From the NCBI GenBank assembly GCA_963730585.1, contig CAVSSL010000014.1, positions 72,158 through 136,157 on the forward strand: 64,000 nt of DNA, given 5' to 3'. Shown one piece after another: positions 43,780-52,775 of this stretch (its first letter is position 1; each line of letters starts with the position of its first letter). Both the position numbers and the translations under genes were made by a program. The stretch is from Pedococcus_A sp963730585. Lineage in GTDB: Bacteria; Actinomycetota; Actinomycetes; Actinomycetales; Dermatophilaceae. The notes under the pieces were generated by a model. That model ran no database searches. It was not told the origin of the DNA and worked only from the letters and a program-made list of their open reading frames with translations.

Positions 43780-45441
43780 TCAGAGACCGAGGCGGGCGGC
43801 CACCTGGTCGCCACCCATCTCGCGCACGACCGCCGGGTCACCGACGACCACGAGGACGTCGGTGGCGCGGGACATGCCGACGTAGAGCCGTTCGCGTGAG
43901 CGGTCGGTGACCTCGCCCTGGTTGACGCAGAGCACGACCGCGCGGCGCTCGAGACCCTTGCAGCCGAGGACGTGCCCGTAGAAGACGTCGTCGTTCTCCC
44001 AGAACGAGCGCCAGTAGTCGCGCTGGTCCGTGCCGTCGGCGCGTTCCACCTGGATGGGGTGGCGCTTGCCGGTCGTGATGAGGGCGACGTGCTGGGGCTG
44101 CCAGCCGTCGCCGAGCAGCTTGTCGACCTCGTCGTCCGCGGCGTCGACCGCCTCCTCCGCCGGGGTCGCGACGAAGCGGACCTGGATGCCGTCGCCTCCC
44201 CGCAGCGTCATGCGCATGGGCGCGAGCGGCCCGAAGGCCTCGGCGATCTGGCGGGTGTTCCTCAGGTTGTGGTCCAGCACGAGCGGGACCAGCGGCACCG
44301 GCGGCTGCCCGAACCGGGCGAAGATGCGCTGGTTCTCGTCGCTGTAGAGGTAGAGCCCGCCGGTCTCCTCGTCCTTGAGCGAACGCAGCAGCGGCCGCCA
44401 CCAGAGGTCGGCGAAGTCCTGGGCCTCGTCGACGATGATCGAGTCGAACCGCTGGTTCGGGGGCAGCTCGTCGGCCAGCTCGGCCATCCGCTCGGGCAGG
44501 TCGTGCTCCCAGAAGTTGCTGTCCTCGCGGCTGCCGTCGGGCGCGCCCCACGACCGGCCGAGCTCGTGGAAGGTGCCGACGAACGCCGGCCGGTGCTTGC
44601 GCGGGGCGAGGGCTACCTCGCGCTTGAAGTACTCCGCGAGGCCGATCGAGTAGCAGACGAGGGCGACGCGCTGGGCCGGGCGCTCAGTCGAGCCGCGGCT
44701 CAGCTCCTTGGCCTGGGTGAGCGCGAGCACGGTCTTGCCGCTGCCGGCCCCTCCACGCACCTCGACCCGGTGGAGGAGCCGCGTCACCTTGAGGAGGGTG
44801 GCCTGCTCGGCGGTGAGCCGGTCGGCCTCCCGCTCGCGGTCGTCGGCGACGGACGCGGGGTCGTAGGCCGGCAGGTGTCGCCCACGCAGGATCTCGATGA
44901 TGAGGTCGACGTCGTCCTCGTCGGGCACGCGGTGCCCACCCTCCTGCTGGGTGGGGATGTCCCAGAGGCGGCCGCCGAGGTCGTCCTGGTCGGCCCGGCC
45001 GTGCACCGCCCACCGCGGGCAGTCGGGCATGCAGAAGTCCTCGTGGATGTCCGAGTAGGGCACGACGACCGTGTGGCCCCAGCGGATCCGCGTGCGGGAG
45101 CTGTTCTTCCAGCGCGGGTCCTTCTCGACGTACTGCCTGATCGCGTAGAGGTTGCTGCGGGCCTGGTCGACCGGGTCGATCTGCCGGGTGCCCGAACCAC
45201 GGGTCTGCACCCACTGGCCGTCCTGCACCCAGACGCTCCCGCCCTTGACCTCGACGACCACCACTCCCGCGCCGGGCATGAGGGCGACGAGGTCGATCTC
45301 GTGGTCCTTGCGCTCATCGGTCAGGCGGACGTTGGCCAGCACGACGTCCTCGGGGCGCAGCTGCCCGACGAGCCGCTCCCAGACCTCACGCTCCGAACCG
45401 GTCGTGAAGGTCGGCGCCTCCGGCAGCGCACGTGCACCCAT
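43780..45441 (-). CDS. NERD-domain SF1 helicase
   Basis: A 553-residue protein. Residues ~15-125 form a NERD nuclease-related domain (SEREVWERLVGQLRPEDVVL, then HEIDLVALMPGAGVVVVEVK with the D-x-n-E-x-K acid set). The rest is a UvrD-like helicase: VRGGAGSGKTVLALTQAKEL (K236), FDSIIVDEAQDFADLWWRPL, LYLYSDENQRIFARFG, FYGHVLGCKGLERRAVVLCV and RLYVGMSRATDVLVVVGD. Such NERD helicases are linked to DNA repair or defence by comparative work, but the role of this one is not known. No defence genes lie next to it. Confidence 0.9.
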   Translation of the reverse strand: MGARALPEAPTFTTGSEREVWERLVGQLRPEDVVLANVRLTDERKDHEIDLVALMPGAGVVVVEVKGGSVWVQDGQWVQTRGSGTRQIDPVDQARSNLYAIRQYVEKDPRWKNSSRTRIRWGHTVVVPYSDIHEDFCMPDCPRWAVHGRADQDDLGGRLWDIPTQQEGGHRVPDEDDVDLIIEILRGRHLPAYDPASVADDREREADRLTAEQATLLKVTRLLHRVEVRGGAGSGKTVLALTQAKELSRGSTERPAQRVALVCYSIGLAEYFKREVALAPRKHRPAFVGTFHELGRSWGAPDGSREDSNFWEHDLPERMAELADELPPNQRFDSIIVDEAQDFADLWWRPLLRSLKDEETGGLYLYSDENQRIFARFGQPPVPLVPLVLDHNLRNTRQIAEAFGPLAPMRMTLRGGDGIQVRFVATPAEEAVDAADDEVDKLLGDGWQPQHVALITTGKRHPIQVERADGTDQRDYWRSFWENDDVFYGHVLGCKGLERRAVVLCVNQGEVTDRSRERLYVGMSRATDVLVVVGDPAVVREMGGDQVAARLGL

Positions 45442-45589
45442 CTCCGGCCTCCTGCCTTCCCACCCGTGGACGCGAACGCTTGGGATGCTGCCACAGCGGG
45501 GCCACAGGGAATCCGTGGAATCCGGACACTTCAGGCGCCCACCTGCGACAGCGGTATGCCGCCCGCGCGGCTTCCCGGCATGCCGGTGG

Positions 45590-45611
45590 CCCCGCCGGTC
45601 GGTGGGCGGGG
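45590..45611 (-). terminator. hairpin at the 3' end of the second 13E12 copy
   Basis: CCCCGCC (45590-45596) pairs with GGCGGGG (45605-45611). It is the same element as at 19068-19087 and is embedded in matching sequence (GTGTGGGGCGGGGTCACGCT follows in both). Confidence 0.55.
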
Positions 45612-45623
45612 TGTGGGGCGGGG

Positions 45624-46971
45624 TCACGCTGGCTCCTGCGCGGCTCGTCGGGCGAGGAGCTCGTCGTAGGAGCCGCGGGTGAGGTCCCACTCGACCCGTT
45701 CGCCGAAGGCACCCTTCACGACCCGCCCGGCCAGGCGCCGCTTGTGCACGATGGTGTGGTGGCGGTCGCAGAGCAGGGCGGCGTTGTCCAGGTCGGACGG
45801 GCCGAGGTCTGCCCAGTGGATCAAATGATGGGCGTCCGCCCACTGCGGCGGGGCGTCGCAGCCCGGATACGTGCAGCCGCCGTCGCGCAGCCACAACCGT
45901 TTGGTCTGCCCGTCGCTGAAGAACCGTTTCTGCAGTCCCCAGTCCATGACCTCACGGTCGGAGCCAAGGACGACCGGGATGACCGACCCGTCGCAGCACA
46001 GCTTCCGCACCGTATCGGGGGCGAGGTGCGTACCCGCATCCAGCCCGCCCAGCGTGGTCGCCGCGCCCAAGCCATCGCGCAAGGACTCCCAGTCCATCGT
46101 CAGGACGAGAGTGGTCTTGTTGTTCTTGCCCCGCTCCTCACCAGCCGCGACCGCCCGCCGGACGATCTCGACGAACGCGTCCCCGCGGCGCCGGTCCGAG
46201 GAGCGCAGGTCGCGTTCCCCGTCGAGCGGCTTCGGCGCCGACAACGGCCCCAGTGCCGCCTCCAACGCCGCCTTGCCCTCGACGTCGAGGGTGAGCCGGT
46301 ACTCGAACGTGTCGGCCCCCGTGTCCCGCGGCTGGGACAGCGAGATGAACGCCTTGCCCCGGTCCTGCTGCTCCTGCAGCACTCCCTCGGCGCCGTACCG
46401 GGCCAGGATGAACGGCCGCACCTTCCGGCAGGCCCGCGGCCCGCCGTCGACGGCGAGGTCGATGAGCGTGTTCAGGGCCGGCTCCTGCATCAGCTCTCCG
46501 AGCATCGGCCGGAGCTTCTCGTACTCGCTCACGACCGCAGCGGCCGAACCCACCGGCAACCGACCAGAACCCACAGCCTCCTTCACGGGGGCGTTGACCT
46601 GCTTCTGGAACGCCTGCGCCACCGCCACGACCGTCCCGGCCCCACCGGCCTTGGTCGACGGGGCGTGATGCCTGACCCACTGCACCGTGGTCATCGCCGC
46701 CGCGACCACCGGACGTCTCCCCACGCTCCATCGCCTCATGGACCACCGCGACCCGGCCCGCGTCACACGCCACGCCCAACGCGTCGACCTCCGTCAACAA
46801 CCCAGCCAGCCCCTCGGGCCCGCCACCCGACGGCGCCTGCCACAGCACCTCGCCGAGGGAAGCCATCGCCGACCGGGCAGCCGCGAACCGCTCCCGGCAC
46901 TCGGCCATGCTCAGGACAGCGTCCGAGCTGGTGCCCGGGTCCGAGGCCTGGTCGCGCTGGTTCCCCTCCAT
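45624..46971 (-). pseudogene. 13E12/DUF222 family HNH endonuclease, copy 2, one frameshift
   Basis: ATG at 46971 (MEGNQRDQASDPG). The frame holds to MERGETSGG and then shifts near 46709. One base too many in the run there separates it from VAAAMTTVQWVRHHAPSTKA, after which 340 residues read cleanly to the end. The C-terminal HNH nuclease is complete: VMDWGLQKRFFSDGQTKRLW, GGCTYPGCDAPPQWADAHHL, then HWADLGPSDLDNAALLCDRH and HHTIVHKRR. Restored length is ~448 residues. It matches copy 1 at most positions, and both flanks are shared as well. A single shift in an otherwise conserved gene suggests sequencing error. Confidence 0.82.
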
Positions 46972-47528
46972 GACGACAACCCTAGGAGAGACCACCGACA
47001 ACCCAACTCAACCACGACACGACGGAAACCATTGCAGCGCAGGAGGTTTCGGCGGCATACAAGATCGCTCCGTGCAACCCGAAACAGCACACCCTGTGGA
47101 CAGGGTGACGTCACGGACCGCCCTGTGGACGAAGGCGTCGAGTGCCGGCCAGGAACAGGGCTGCGCCGGACAGAAGGTGGAGAACCATCGTCGCCCGAAC
47201 CGACCGTCGAGGAGGTCCGCAGCCCCCACGAGGTGGGCTCGATGACGGTGCCGACTAGCACGGTCGCACCCAGAGCTGCACAGGTCTTCGCCGGCCAGCT
47301 CGTGCCCGATGACGCCTTCGCAGCGGCCACCAGGGCGAGGACCGGCATCGGCCACGGCGCGGCTATCCCCGAGCCGAGCCCCACCGCCAGGTGGACGGGG
47401 ACTCGACCGGGGAAGCGCAGGCCGAACGGTTCGTCGGGGCATTCCGGATGCTTCAGCGAGACTGCGGTGGAAACGGCGACTGTGGCGGCGAAGACCGAGG
47501 CTGCGCCCACCATTGCTGTGTCACTCAT
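46911..47528 (-). CDS. small membrane protein with doubtful C-terminal half
   Basis: The first ~105 residues from ATG at 47528 look real. They have about three hydrophobic helices, MVGAASVFAATVAVSTAVSL, VHLAVGLGSGIAAPWPMPVL and TCAALGATVLVGTVIEPTSW, and no soluble domain. The rest runs into the upstream and first codons of the 13E12 gene in another frame and has shadow-like composition, so the true end has probably been lost through a base error near 47200. It is divergent from the TetR gene and could be its target. Function unknown. Confidence 0.45.
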   Translation of the reverse strand: MSDTAMVGAASVFAATVAVSTAVSLKHPECPDEPFGLRFPGRVPVHLAVGLGSGIAAPWPMPVLALVAAAKASSGTSWPAKTCAALGATVLVGTVIEPTSWGLRTSSTVGSGDDGSPPSVRRSPVPGRHSTPSSTGRSVTSPCPQGVLFRVARSDLVCRRNLLRCNGFRRVVVELGCRWSLLGLSSWRGTSATRPRTRAPARTLS

Positions 47529-47658
47529 GGCTCACCTGCCGGGAAGTTCGGGAGTTGGCGCCCCCTCCCTTGCAGAGAACCTCGCCACGCGCTGCGACGT
47601 CAAGGGTTTCGGCGAACTTTCGCTTTACGACCACTAAAACGATCCGTATCCTGAGGAC

Positions 47659-48249
47659 GTGGCACAGCAGCCGCGCCGGTACGTCCTGAAGGCCCGGGCC
47701 GACGCCGTCGAGCAGACCCGCCGCCGCATCCTCGCGGAGGCCCGGGAGGCTCTGTTCACCCTTCCCTTCGACGAGTTCACCCTGCCCCTGGTGGCGGAGC
47801 GGGCGGAGGTCACCGTGCAGACGGTGCGCAACCACTTCGAGTCGAAGGAGGGGCTCATCGAGGCGCTCACCGACGCGATCGGCGAGGAGCTCCTGCAGAA
47901 CCGTCGCGCAGTCGGGGCAGCCGACAGCCGTTCTGCCGCAGCGATGCTCGCAGCGGAGTACGAGCAGTACGGCCACGCCGTGGCCCGGCTGCTGGCGGCC
48001 ACCGAGCAGTCCCCCGCCATGGCCGCGATGGCGGCACACGGTCGACGGGAGCACCGGCGGTGGCTGATGAGCACGTTCGCCGACCACCTGCCCACCGGAC
48101 AGGCAGCCCGGCGGCGCGCCCTCGCCGCCCTCTACGCAGCCACCGACGTCGGGACCTGGCGCCTCCTGCGTCTCGACCTCGGCCACTCACGGCGCGTGAC
48201 CACCGACGTCATGCGCATCCTCATCGACGGAGCACTGGCCTCGACCTGA
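47659..48249 (+). CDS. TetR-family repressor
   Basis: A 196-residue regulator from GTG at 47659. A TetR-type N-terminal helix-turn-helix is clear: RADAVEQTRRRILAEAREAL, then FDEFTLPLVAERAEVTVQTV and RNHFESKEGLIEAL. The helical C-terminal part binds an unknown ligand. A -10-like TATCCT (47647-47652) ends six bases before the GTG, so the transcript may be leaderless. The glycosyltransferase gene starts 17 bases downstream, and a membrane gene lies divergently, so both are candidate targets. Confidence 0.9.
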   Translation: MAQQPRRYVLKARADAVEQTRRRILAEAREALFTLPFDEFTLPLVAERAEVTVQTVRNHFESKEGLIEALTDAIGEELLQNRRAVGAADSRSAAAMLAAEYEQYGHAVARLLAATEQSPAMAAMAAHGRREHRRWLMSTFADHLPTGQAARRRALAALYAATDVGTWRLLRLDLGHSRRVTTDVMRILIDGALAST

Positions 48250-48266
48250 GGCCGGAGGGAGCAGTC

Positions 48267-49557
48267 ATGCACTACCTGCTCGCCACGTGGGACGGCGCCG
48301 GCACCGTCCCTGTCGACTTCGGCATCGCGCGGCGCCTGGCGGCGCGTGGCCACACCGTCACCGTGCTCGGTGACCCCACGATCGCGCCGGAGGCAGAGCG
48401 CAGCGGAGCGGAGTTCGTGTCGTGGCGTGATGCCCCGCACCGGCGCTCGTGGGCTGTCGAGGACGAGGTCATCAAGGACTGGGAGGTCGTGAGCAACCCG
48501 GTCAAGCTCTTCCGTCGCCTCATGGATCGACTCATCACGGGGCCGGCCGCCCTCTACGCCAAGGAGACGGCCGAGGAGCTCGAACGCCGCTCTGCTGACG
48601 TGGTGCTCGTCGACGCCGCGATCCTCGGACCAATGGTCGCCACGGAGGCGCTCGGGGTGCCGACCGTGGGAGTGTGGCCAGCCATCTACATCATGCCGGC
48701 GGACGGGATGCCGCCGTTCGGTCTGGGGCTCAGGCCCGCCCGTGGTGCCCCGGGCCGGCTTCGCGACCGCTCCCTCAACGCGGTGGCGAAGGCGGCATGG
48801 CGCACGGGGCTGCCGGCGCTCAACGACGCGCGGGCGGCACACGGCCTGCCACCACTCAGGGACCCATGGGACCAGCTGAGGTCTTGCGACAGCATGCTCG
48901 TCGCGACCGCGCGAGCCTTCGACTTCCCCGCCGACATCCCGGACTGGGCGCACTACGTCGGCCCCGTCACGGACGACCCGGTGTGGGCCACGGGCGAGCC
49001 CTCGGTCGTCGACGAGCTCTTCAGCACCGCCGACGCCGAGCTCCCCCTCGTCGTGGTCGGGTGTCTCGGGCAGCTTCATCAAGGGACAGGACGACCTGGT
49101 GCGCCGCGTCGCCATGGCGTTGGCCTCGCTCCCGGTGCGCGGACTGGTCTGCACCGGCCCCTACGTCGAGCCCGCGAGTGTCCCCAGCACCGAGCGCGTG
49201 CGCGTGGTGCGGGCCGCTCCGCACTCCGAGGTGTTCCCGCACGCCGACGTGGTCGTCACCCACGGCGGGCACGGCACGATCATCAAGGCCTTGGCGCTCG
49301 GCAAGCCCGTGCTCTGCCTCCCCGGCATCCGCGACCAGAAGGACAACGCGGTGCGGATGACCGAGCGCGGCGCCGGTCTGGCGCTCAAGCCGTCGGCCGG
49401 CCCGACGCGCATCGCCGCCGCCGTCAGGCGGTTGCTCGACGAGCCGCACTTCGTGACGGCCGCAGCCGAGCTCGGGACGCGCATCCGCGCGGAGATCGAC
49501 GACGACCGCCTCATCGGCCTTCTGGAGCAGCCAGCCCATCGCCGGGAGGTCGCTTGA
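48267..49557 (+). pseudogene. MGT-type (macrolide-like) glycosyltransferase, one frameshift
   Basis: ATG at 48267 with GGAGGGA upstream. The N-terminal acceptor half reads MHYLLATWDGAGTVPVDFGI, then RRLAARGHTVTVLGDP and VVLVDAAILGPMVATEALGV. After ELPLVVVG the frame shifts (about 49058-49065). The nucleotide-sugar half continues in the next frame: SGSFIKGQDDLVRRVAMALA, then VRVVRAAPHSEVFPHADVVV and THGGHGTIIKALALGKPVLC, the H-G-G-x-G-T donor motif of GT1 enzymes. Removing one base gives ~429 residues, the family length. GT1 enzymes paired with TetR regulators often inactivate macrolides or modify natural products. Confidence 0.82.
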
Positions 49558-49578
49558 CCTTCACGTTCCGGGGGTGAG

Positions 49579-49624
49579 GGCGTATGCCGCGTGGGCCCCG
49601 AGGGGCGCCCACGCGGCATACGCC
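49579..49624. terminator. terminator hairpin built from facing GTATGCCG motifs
   Basis: GGCGTATGCCGCGTGGGC (49579-49596) pairs perfectly with GCCCACGCGGCATACGCC (49607-49624) around a 10-base loop: an 18-bp stem 22 bases after the glycosyltransferase stop. Same arm sequence as the palindrome at 32567-32604. Confidence 0.8.
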
Positions 49625-49647
49625 TGCCTCTCTTGCGCACGCCACCC

Positions 49648-49723
49648 GCGTGTCGCTGACGACACGCCAGGGCCGTGTCGTCCGTACGGCCAGACATTCC
49701 AGAGAAATGCGACACATCGACAC
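49648..49723. promoter_or_regulatory. cluster of GTGTCG/CGACAC half-sites ahead of the amidase gene
   Basis: Five copies of one hexamer lie in 74 bases: GTGTCG at 49650 and 49675, CGACAC at 49660, 49710 and 49718. The first two are the core of a perfect inverted repeat GCGTGTCG-CTGA-CGACACGC (49648-49667). From base composition I would expect about 0.05 copies in such a stretch. The next gene starts at 49793, so this is a plausible operator array; the binding protein is unknown. Confidence 0.5.
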
Positions 49724-49792
49724 ATCTGGTGCCACCCTTCCCTCTGGTCTCACTGACCCCTGTCGTCGCCTCCTCACCCTCCGGACTCTCAC

Positions 49793-52060
49793 GTGCGCCT
49801 CTTCTCTGCTGCCCTCGCCGTCGCCCTCACCCCCGCGATGGTCGCCCTCCCCACCGTCTCGTTCGCCTCCACCGACAAGCCGCACCCGGTGGCGCCCCGC
49901 GTCATCACCACTGCGGTCCCCGCGGTCGCCGGCGCTGGTGTCGTCGGCGCCGGTGTAGGCGGTGCGGCCGAACCGGCCCCGGGCCTGCGCATCGCACGCG
50001 CCGCCCGCGGCGCCCACGCCCTGTCGGCACTGACGGGCCCGCAGCCCCGACCGCGGTTCACCGTCGCGGGTGTCTCGTGGGCCCGCGGGAGCGCGTTGAC
50101 CGCCACCGACGTCACCGTGAGCGTGCGGGTCAAGGAAGACACCGGCTGGACCGGCTGGGAGACGCTCGGCGCCTCCGACGACGGCCCCGAGGCCGGCACC
50201 CGCGAGTCGACCTCCGCCCGGGTGGGCACCAGCCCGCTCGTGACCGACGGCGCCACCGGCATCGAGGTGCGCGTCGAGACCACCGGCGGGCGGTCCCTGC
50301 CGGACCTGCGCGTCACCACGATCGACCCGGGCCGTTCGGCGGCCGACGACGACCTCACGCGCCACGCACCCGCCGCGTCGGCATCAGCCGCGGCGCGGAC
50401 CCCCACGATCATCACCCGCGCGCAGTGGGGCGCCGACGAGTCGCTGCGTGGAGCGGCGACCTACAACACCACCGTCAAGGCGGTCGTGATCCACCACACC
50501 GCCAGCTCCAACGACTACACCTCCGCCACCGCGGCGGCCCAGATCCGGGGCATCTACGCCTACGACACCCGCGGCCTGGGGTGGTCGGACATCGCCTACA
50601 ACTTCCTGGTCGACAAGTTCGGCCGCATCTACGAGGGCCGGGCCGGCTCCATCACCAGCGCGGTCCGGGGCGCCCACGCCATGGGGTTCAACACCGACAC
50701 CATGGGGGTGGCGGCGCTCGGCAACTACGAGACGGCCAGCGCCCCGGCGGTGATGGTCGACTCCCTGGCCAAGGTCGCCGGCTGGAAGCTGTCGCAGTAC
50801 GGCGTCAGCCCCAGCGCGACGACCCGCCTGACGTCACAGGGCGGCAGCGGTGCGAAGTACGCCAAGGGCACCACGGTCACCCTCCCGACGGTCAACGCGC
50901 ACCAGAACACGTCCTACACCCTCTGCCCGGGCAGGTACCTCTACCCGCAGATGGCGACGATCCGCAGCAAGGCCGCGCTCTACGCGACGTACTCGTCCAC
51001 CTCCGGGCCGGCGCCGGTCACGACCAGCCGGCTCTACGCGGCATACGGCACGCTCACCCTGGCGAGCGGGTCGCGGGGGTATGCCGTCCGCGACCTGCAG
51101 CTCGAGCTCAACCGGCGCGGCTTCTCGGTCGGCTCCGCCGACGGCGCCTTCGGGCCGGCCACCCTCGCGGGGGTCCAGAAGTTCCAGCGCGCCGCCCAGC
51201 TCGTGGTGACCGGCAAGGTCGCGTCCAACGACTGGCGGGCCCTGTCGGGCCTGTCGTACACCAGGGTCGCCACGACCCCACCGACGCCGGTGCCGGGCTT
51301 CGACGCCGACGGCCGCGGCGACGCCATGGGCCGCACAGGCGCCGGCGACCTCTACTACTACCCCGGCCGCGTCGGCGGGTTCGCTGCGCCCGTGCGCCTC
51401 GGGCCGGGCTGGAACACCTACCGCCAGGTCGTCTCCCCCGGTGACCTGACCGGCGACCGGCGCGCCGACGTGCTGGCCGTCACCGCGACCGGTGACGCCT
51501 GGCTCTACAAGGGCACCGGCACCGGACGCCTGCTCAGCCGCGTGCTGGTGGCGCGCGGCTGGGGCGCCTACACCGACCTCGTCACCCCGGGCGACTGGAG
51601 CGGCGACCGCAAGCCGGATGTGCTGGCCCGCAAGGCGAACGGCGAGCTGTGGCTCCTGACCGGCAACGGCACGGGCGGCTTCTCCGGGGCACGCCGGATC
51701 GGCACCGGCTGGCAGATGTACGCGCAGATGATCACGCCCGGCGACGTCACCGGCGACGGACGCGTCGACCTGCTCGGCCGCACCCCGGCCGGCCTGCTCT
51801 ACCTCTACCGCGGCACGGGCATCACGTCAGGCACCGCGATCGGCTACGAGCGGGGCACGGTGGTCTCGCGCGGCTGGCAGGTCTTCAACACGGTGCTCTC
51901 GGTCGGTGACGTCTCCGGCGACGGCCGCGCCGACCTGCTCGCGCGCACGCCGTCCAACGCCAACTACCTCTACGCGGGCACGGGCAAGGGCACCTTCGCG
52001 GCCGCCAAGCGGATCAGCGCGCCCTGGGGCGACACCACCCGGATCTTCGGGGTGCGCTGA
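49793..52060 (+). CDS. secreted N-acetylmuramoyl-L-alanine amidase with PG-binding and FG-GAP repeats
   Basis: A 755-residue exported cell-wall hydrolase from GTG at 49793. The signal peptide is MRLFSAALAVALTPAMVALP. Residues ~205-400 are a PGRP/amidase-2 domain: RAQWGADESLRGAATYNTTV, then VVIHHTASSNDYT, IAYNFLVDKFGRIYEGRAG, and NAHQNTSYTLCPGRYLY. The zinc ligands would be the His of IHHT, the His of NAHQ and the Cys of TLCPG. A peptidoglycan-binding domain_1 follows (GYAVRDLQLELNRRGFSVGS, GPATLAGVQKFQRAAQLVV). The C-terminal half has about five FG-GAP/VCBS repeats (PGDLTGDRRADVLAV, PGDVTGDGRVDLLGR, VGDVSGDGRADLLAR). It probably cleaves the peptide from murein. Confidence 0.93.
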   Translation: MRLFSAALAVALTPAMVALPTVSFASTDKPHPVAPRVITTAVPAVAGAGVVGAGVGGAAEPAPGLRIARAARGAHALSALTGPQPRPRFTVAGVSWARGSALTATDVTVSVRVKEDTGWTGWETLGASDDGPEAGTRESTSARVGTSPLVTDGATGIEVRVETTGGRSLPDLRVTTIDPGRSAADDDLTRHAPAASASAAARTPTIITRAQWGADESLRGAATYNTTVKAVVIHHTASSNDYTSATAAAQIRGIYAYDTRGLGWSDIAYNFLVDKFGRIYEGRAGSITSAVRGAHAMGFNTDTMGVAALGNYETASAPAVMVDSLAKVAGWKLSQYGVSPSATTRLTSQGGSGAKYAKGTTVTLPTVNAHQNTSYTLCPGRYLYPQMATIRSKAALYATYSSTSGPAPVTTSRLYAAYGTLTLASGSRGYAVRDLQLELNRRGFSVGSADGAFGPATLAGVQKFQRAAQLVVTGKVASNDWRALSGLSYTRVATTPPTPVPGFDADGRGDAMGRTGAGDLYYYPGRVGGFAAPVRLGPGWNTYRQVVSPGDLTGDRRADVLAVTATGDAWLYKGTGTGRLLSRVLVARGWGAYTDLVTPGDWSGDRKPDVLARKANGELWLLTGNGTGGFSGARRIGTGWQMYAQMITPGDVTGDGRVDLLGRTPAGLLYLYRGTGITSGTAIGYERGTVVSRGWQVFNTVLSVGDVSGDGRADLLARTPSNANYLYAGTGKGTFAAAKRISAPWGDTTRIFGVR

Positions 52061-52080
52061 GGCCCGGTTCGCTGGGCGAA

Positions 52081-52116
52081 GGTCGCTGAGGCGTCGGCGG
52101 TCGCTGAGGCGTCGGC
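52081..52116 (+). repeat. 18-bp tandem repeat, two perfect copies
   Basis: GGTCGCTGAGGCGTCGGC occurs at 52081-52098 and again at 52099-52116, between the amidase stop and the SRPBCC gene stop. Noncoding. Confidence 0.8.
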
Positions 52117-52134
52117 GCGGGTCCGGCTTCCGGC

Positions 52135-52560
52135 TCAGCCGGGTAGGCCGCCGGCGAGCCTGCCGAGCGCCTCTTCCCAGTGCTGCTGGTCGCCTCTGGG
52201 GTCACCCGCGATGCCGCGGCCCTCGTGGTAGAGGTCGACGCACGTGCCGTCGCCGTCCTCGCGCAGCTGGACGTCGAGCATGCTGAGCGGGCCGTCCTCA
52301 TGGGGGTGCCAGGAGACCCGGACCTGCTCGAGCGGGTGGAAGCTGCGCAGCACACCGTAGGAGCCGTCACTGGCGTGCCAGGGTTCGCCCTTGCTGCCGA
52401 GGCGGGCGCCCGCGCCCAGGAGCGCCTCGGTGCCGTCGGGGCTGATCAGGTGCTGCCACACCTGGCTGGTGCTTGCCGGCATCGTGAGTCGGGCGTGCAC
52501 ACCCGCTTCCGGCTCGCCGGCGTCGGTGTCGTCGGGGACCGTGTCGACCTCAGTGCTCAT
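52135..52560 (-). CDS. SRPBCC/AHSA1-like domain protein
   Basis: A 141-residue protein from ATG at 52560, with GGAGG five bases upstream. VHARLTMPASTSQVWQHLIS is the opening strand-helix of START-like AHSA1 domains, and GEPWHASDGSYGVLRSFHPL, then VRVSWHPHEDGPLSMLDVQL and RGDQQHWEEALGRLAG are typical later parts. These folds bind hydrophobic ligands or proteins in the cytoplasm. The acidic head (EVDTVPDDTDAGEPEA) looks disordered. No neighbour suggests a ligand. Confidence 0.85.
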   Translation of the reverse strand: MSTEVDTVPDDTDAGEPEAGVHARLTMPASTSQVWQHLISPDGTEALLGAGARLGSKGEPWHASDGSYGVLRSFHPLEQVRVSWHPHEDGPLSMLDVQLREDGDGTCVDLYHEGRGIAGDPRGDQQHWEEALGRLAGGLPG

Positions 52561-52701
52561 CAGGACCTCCGTATCCAGCGGGCCGCCCCGGGTGGGCGTG
52601 CCCACGAGGACAGTCGACCGCGTCAGGGGTGCTGCTGGCAACAGGTCGAAGGGCAGTCATCTTCCTCCTGCGCGTGACGGAGCCCCCGGCCCACAAGAGG
52701 A

Positions 52702-52753
52702 GGTATGCCGCGTGGGCAGGGGGGCGGGGGCGGGGACACCCACGCGGCATACC
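52702..52753. terminator. terminator hairpin built from facing GTATGCCG motifs
   Basis: GGTATGCCGCGTGGG (52702-52716) pairs perfectly with CCCACGCGGCATACC (52739-52753) around a 22-base G-rich loop: a 15-bp stem just past the stop of the leftward amidohydrolase gene. Confidence 0.78.
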
Positions 52754-52775
52754 GGGGGGAAACGATGGGTGGGGG

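Noticed and set aside
43780..45441. NERD helicase as part of a defence island
   Set aside because: Neighbours are an SDR-like protein and a 13E12 gene; no restriction, toxin or other defence gene is adjacent.
19100..46971. 13E12 copies as transposons
   Set aside because: No transposase, no terminal inverted repeats and no target duplication could be seen. The family is repeated by other means.
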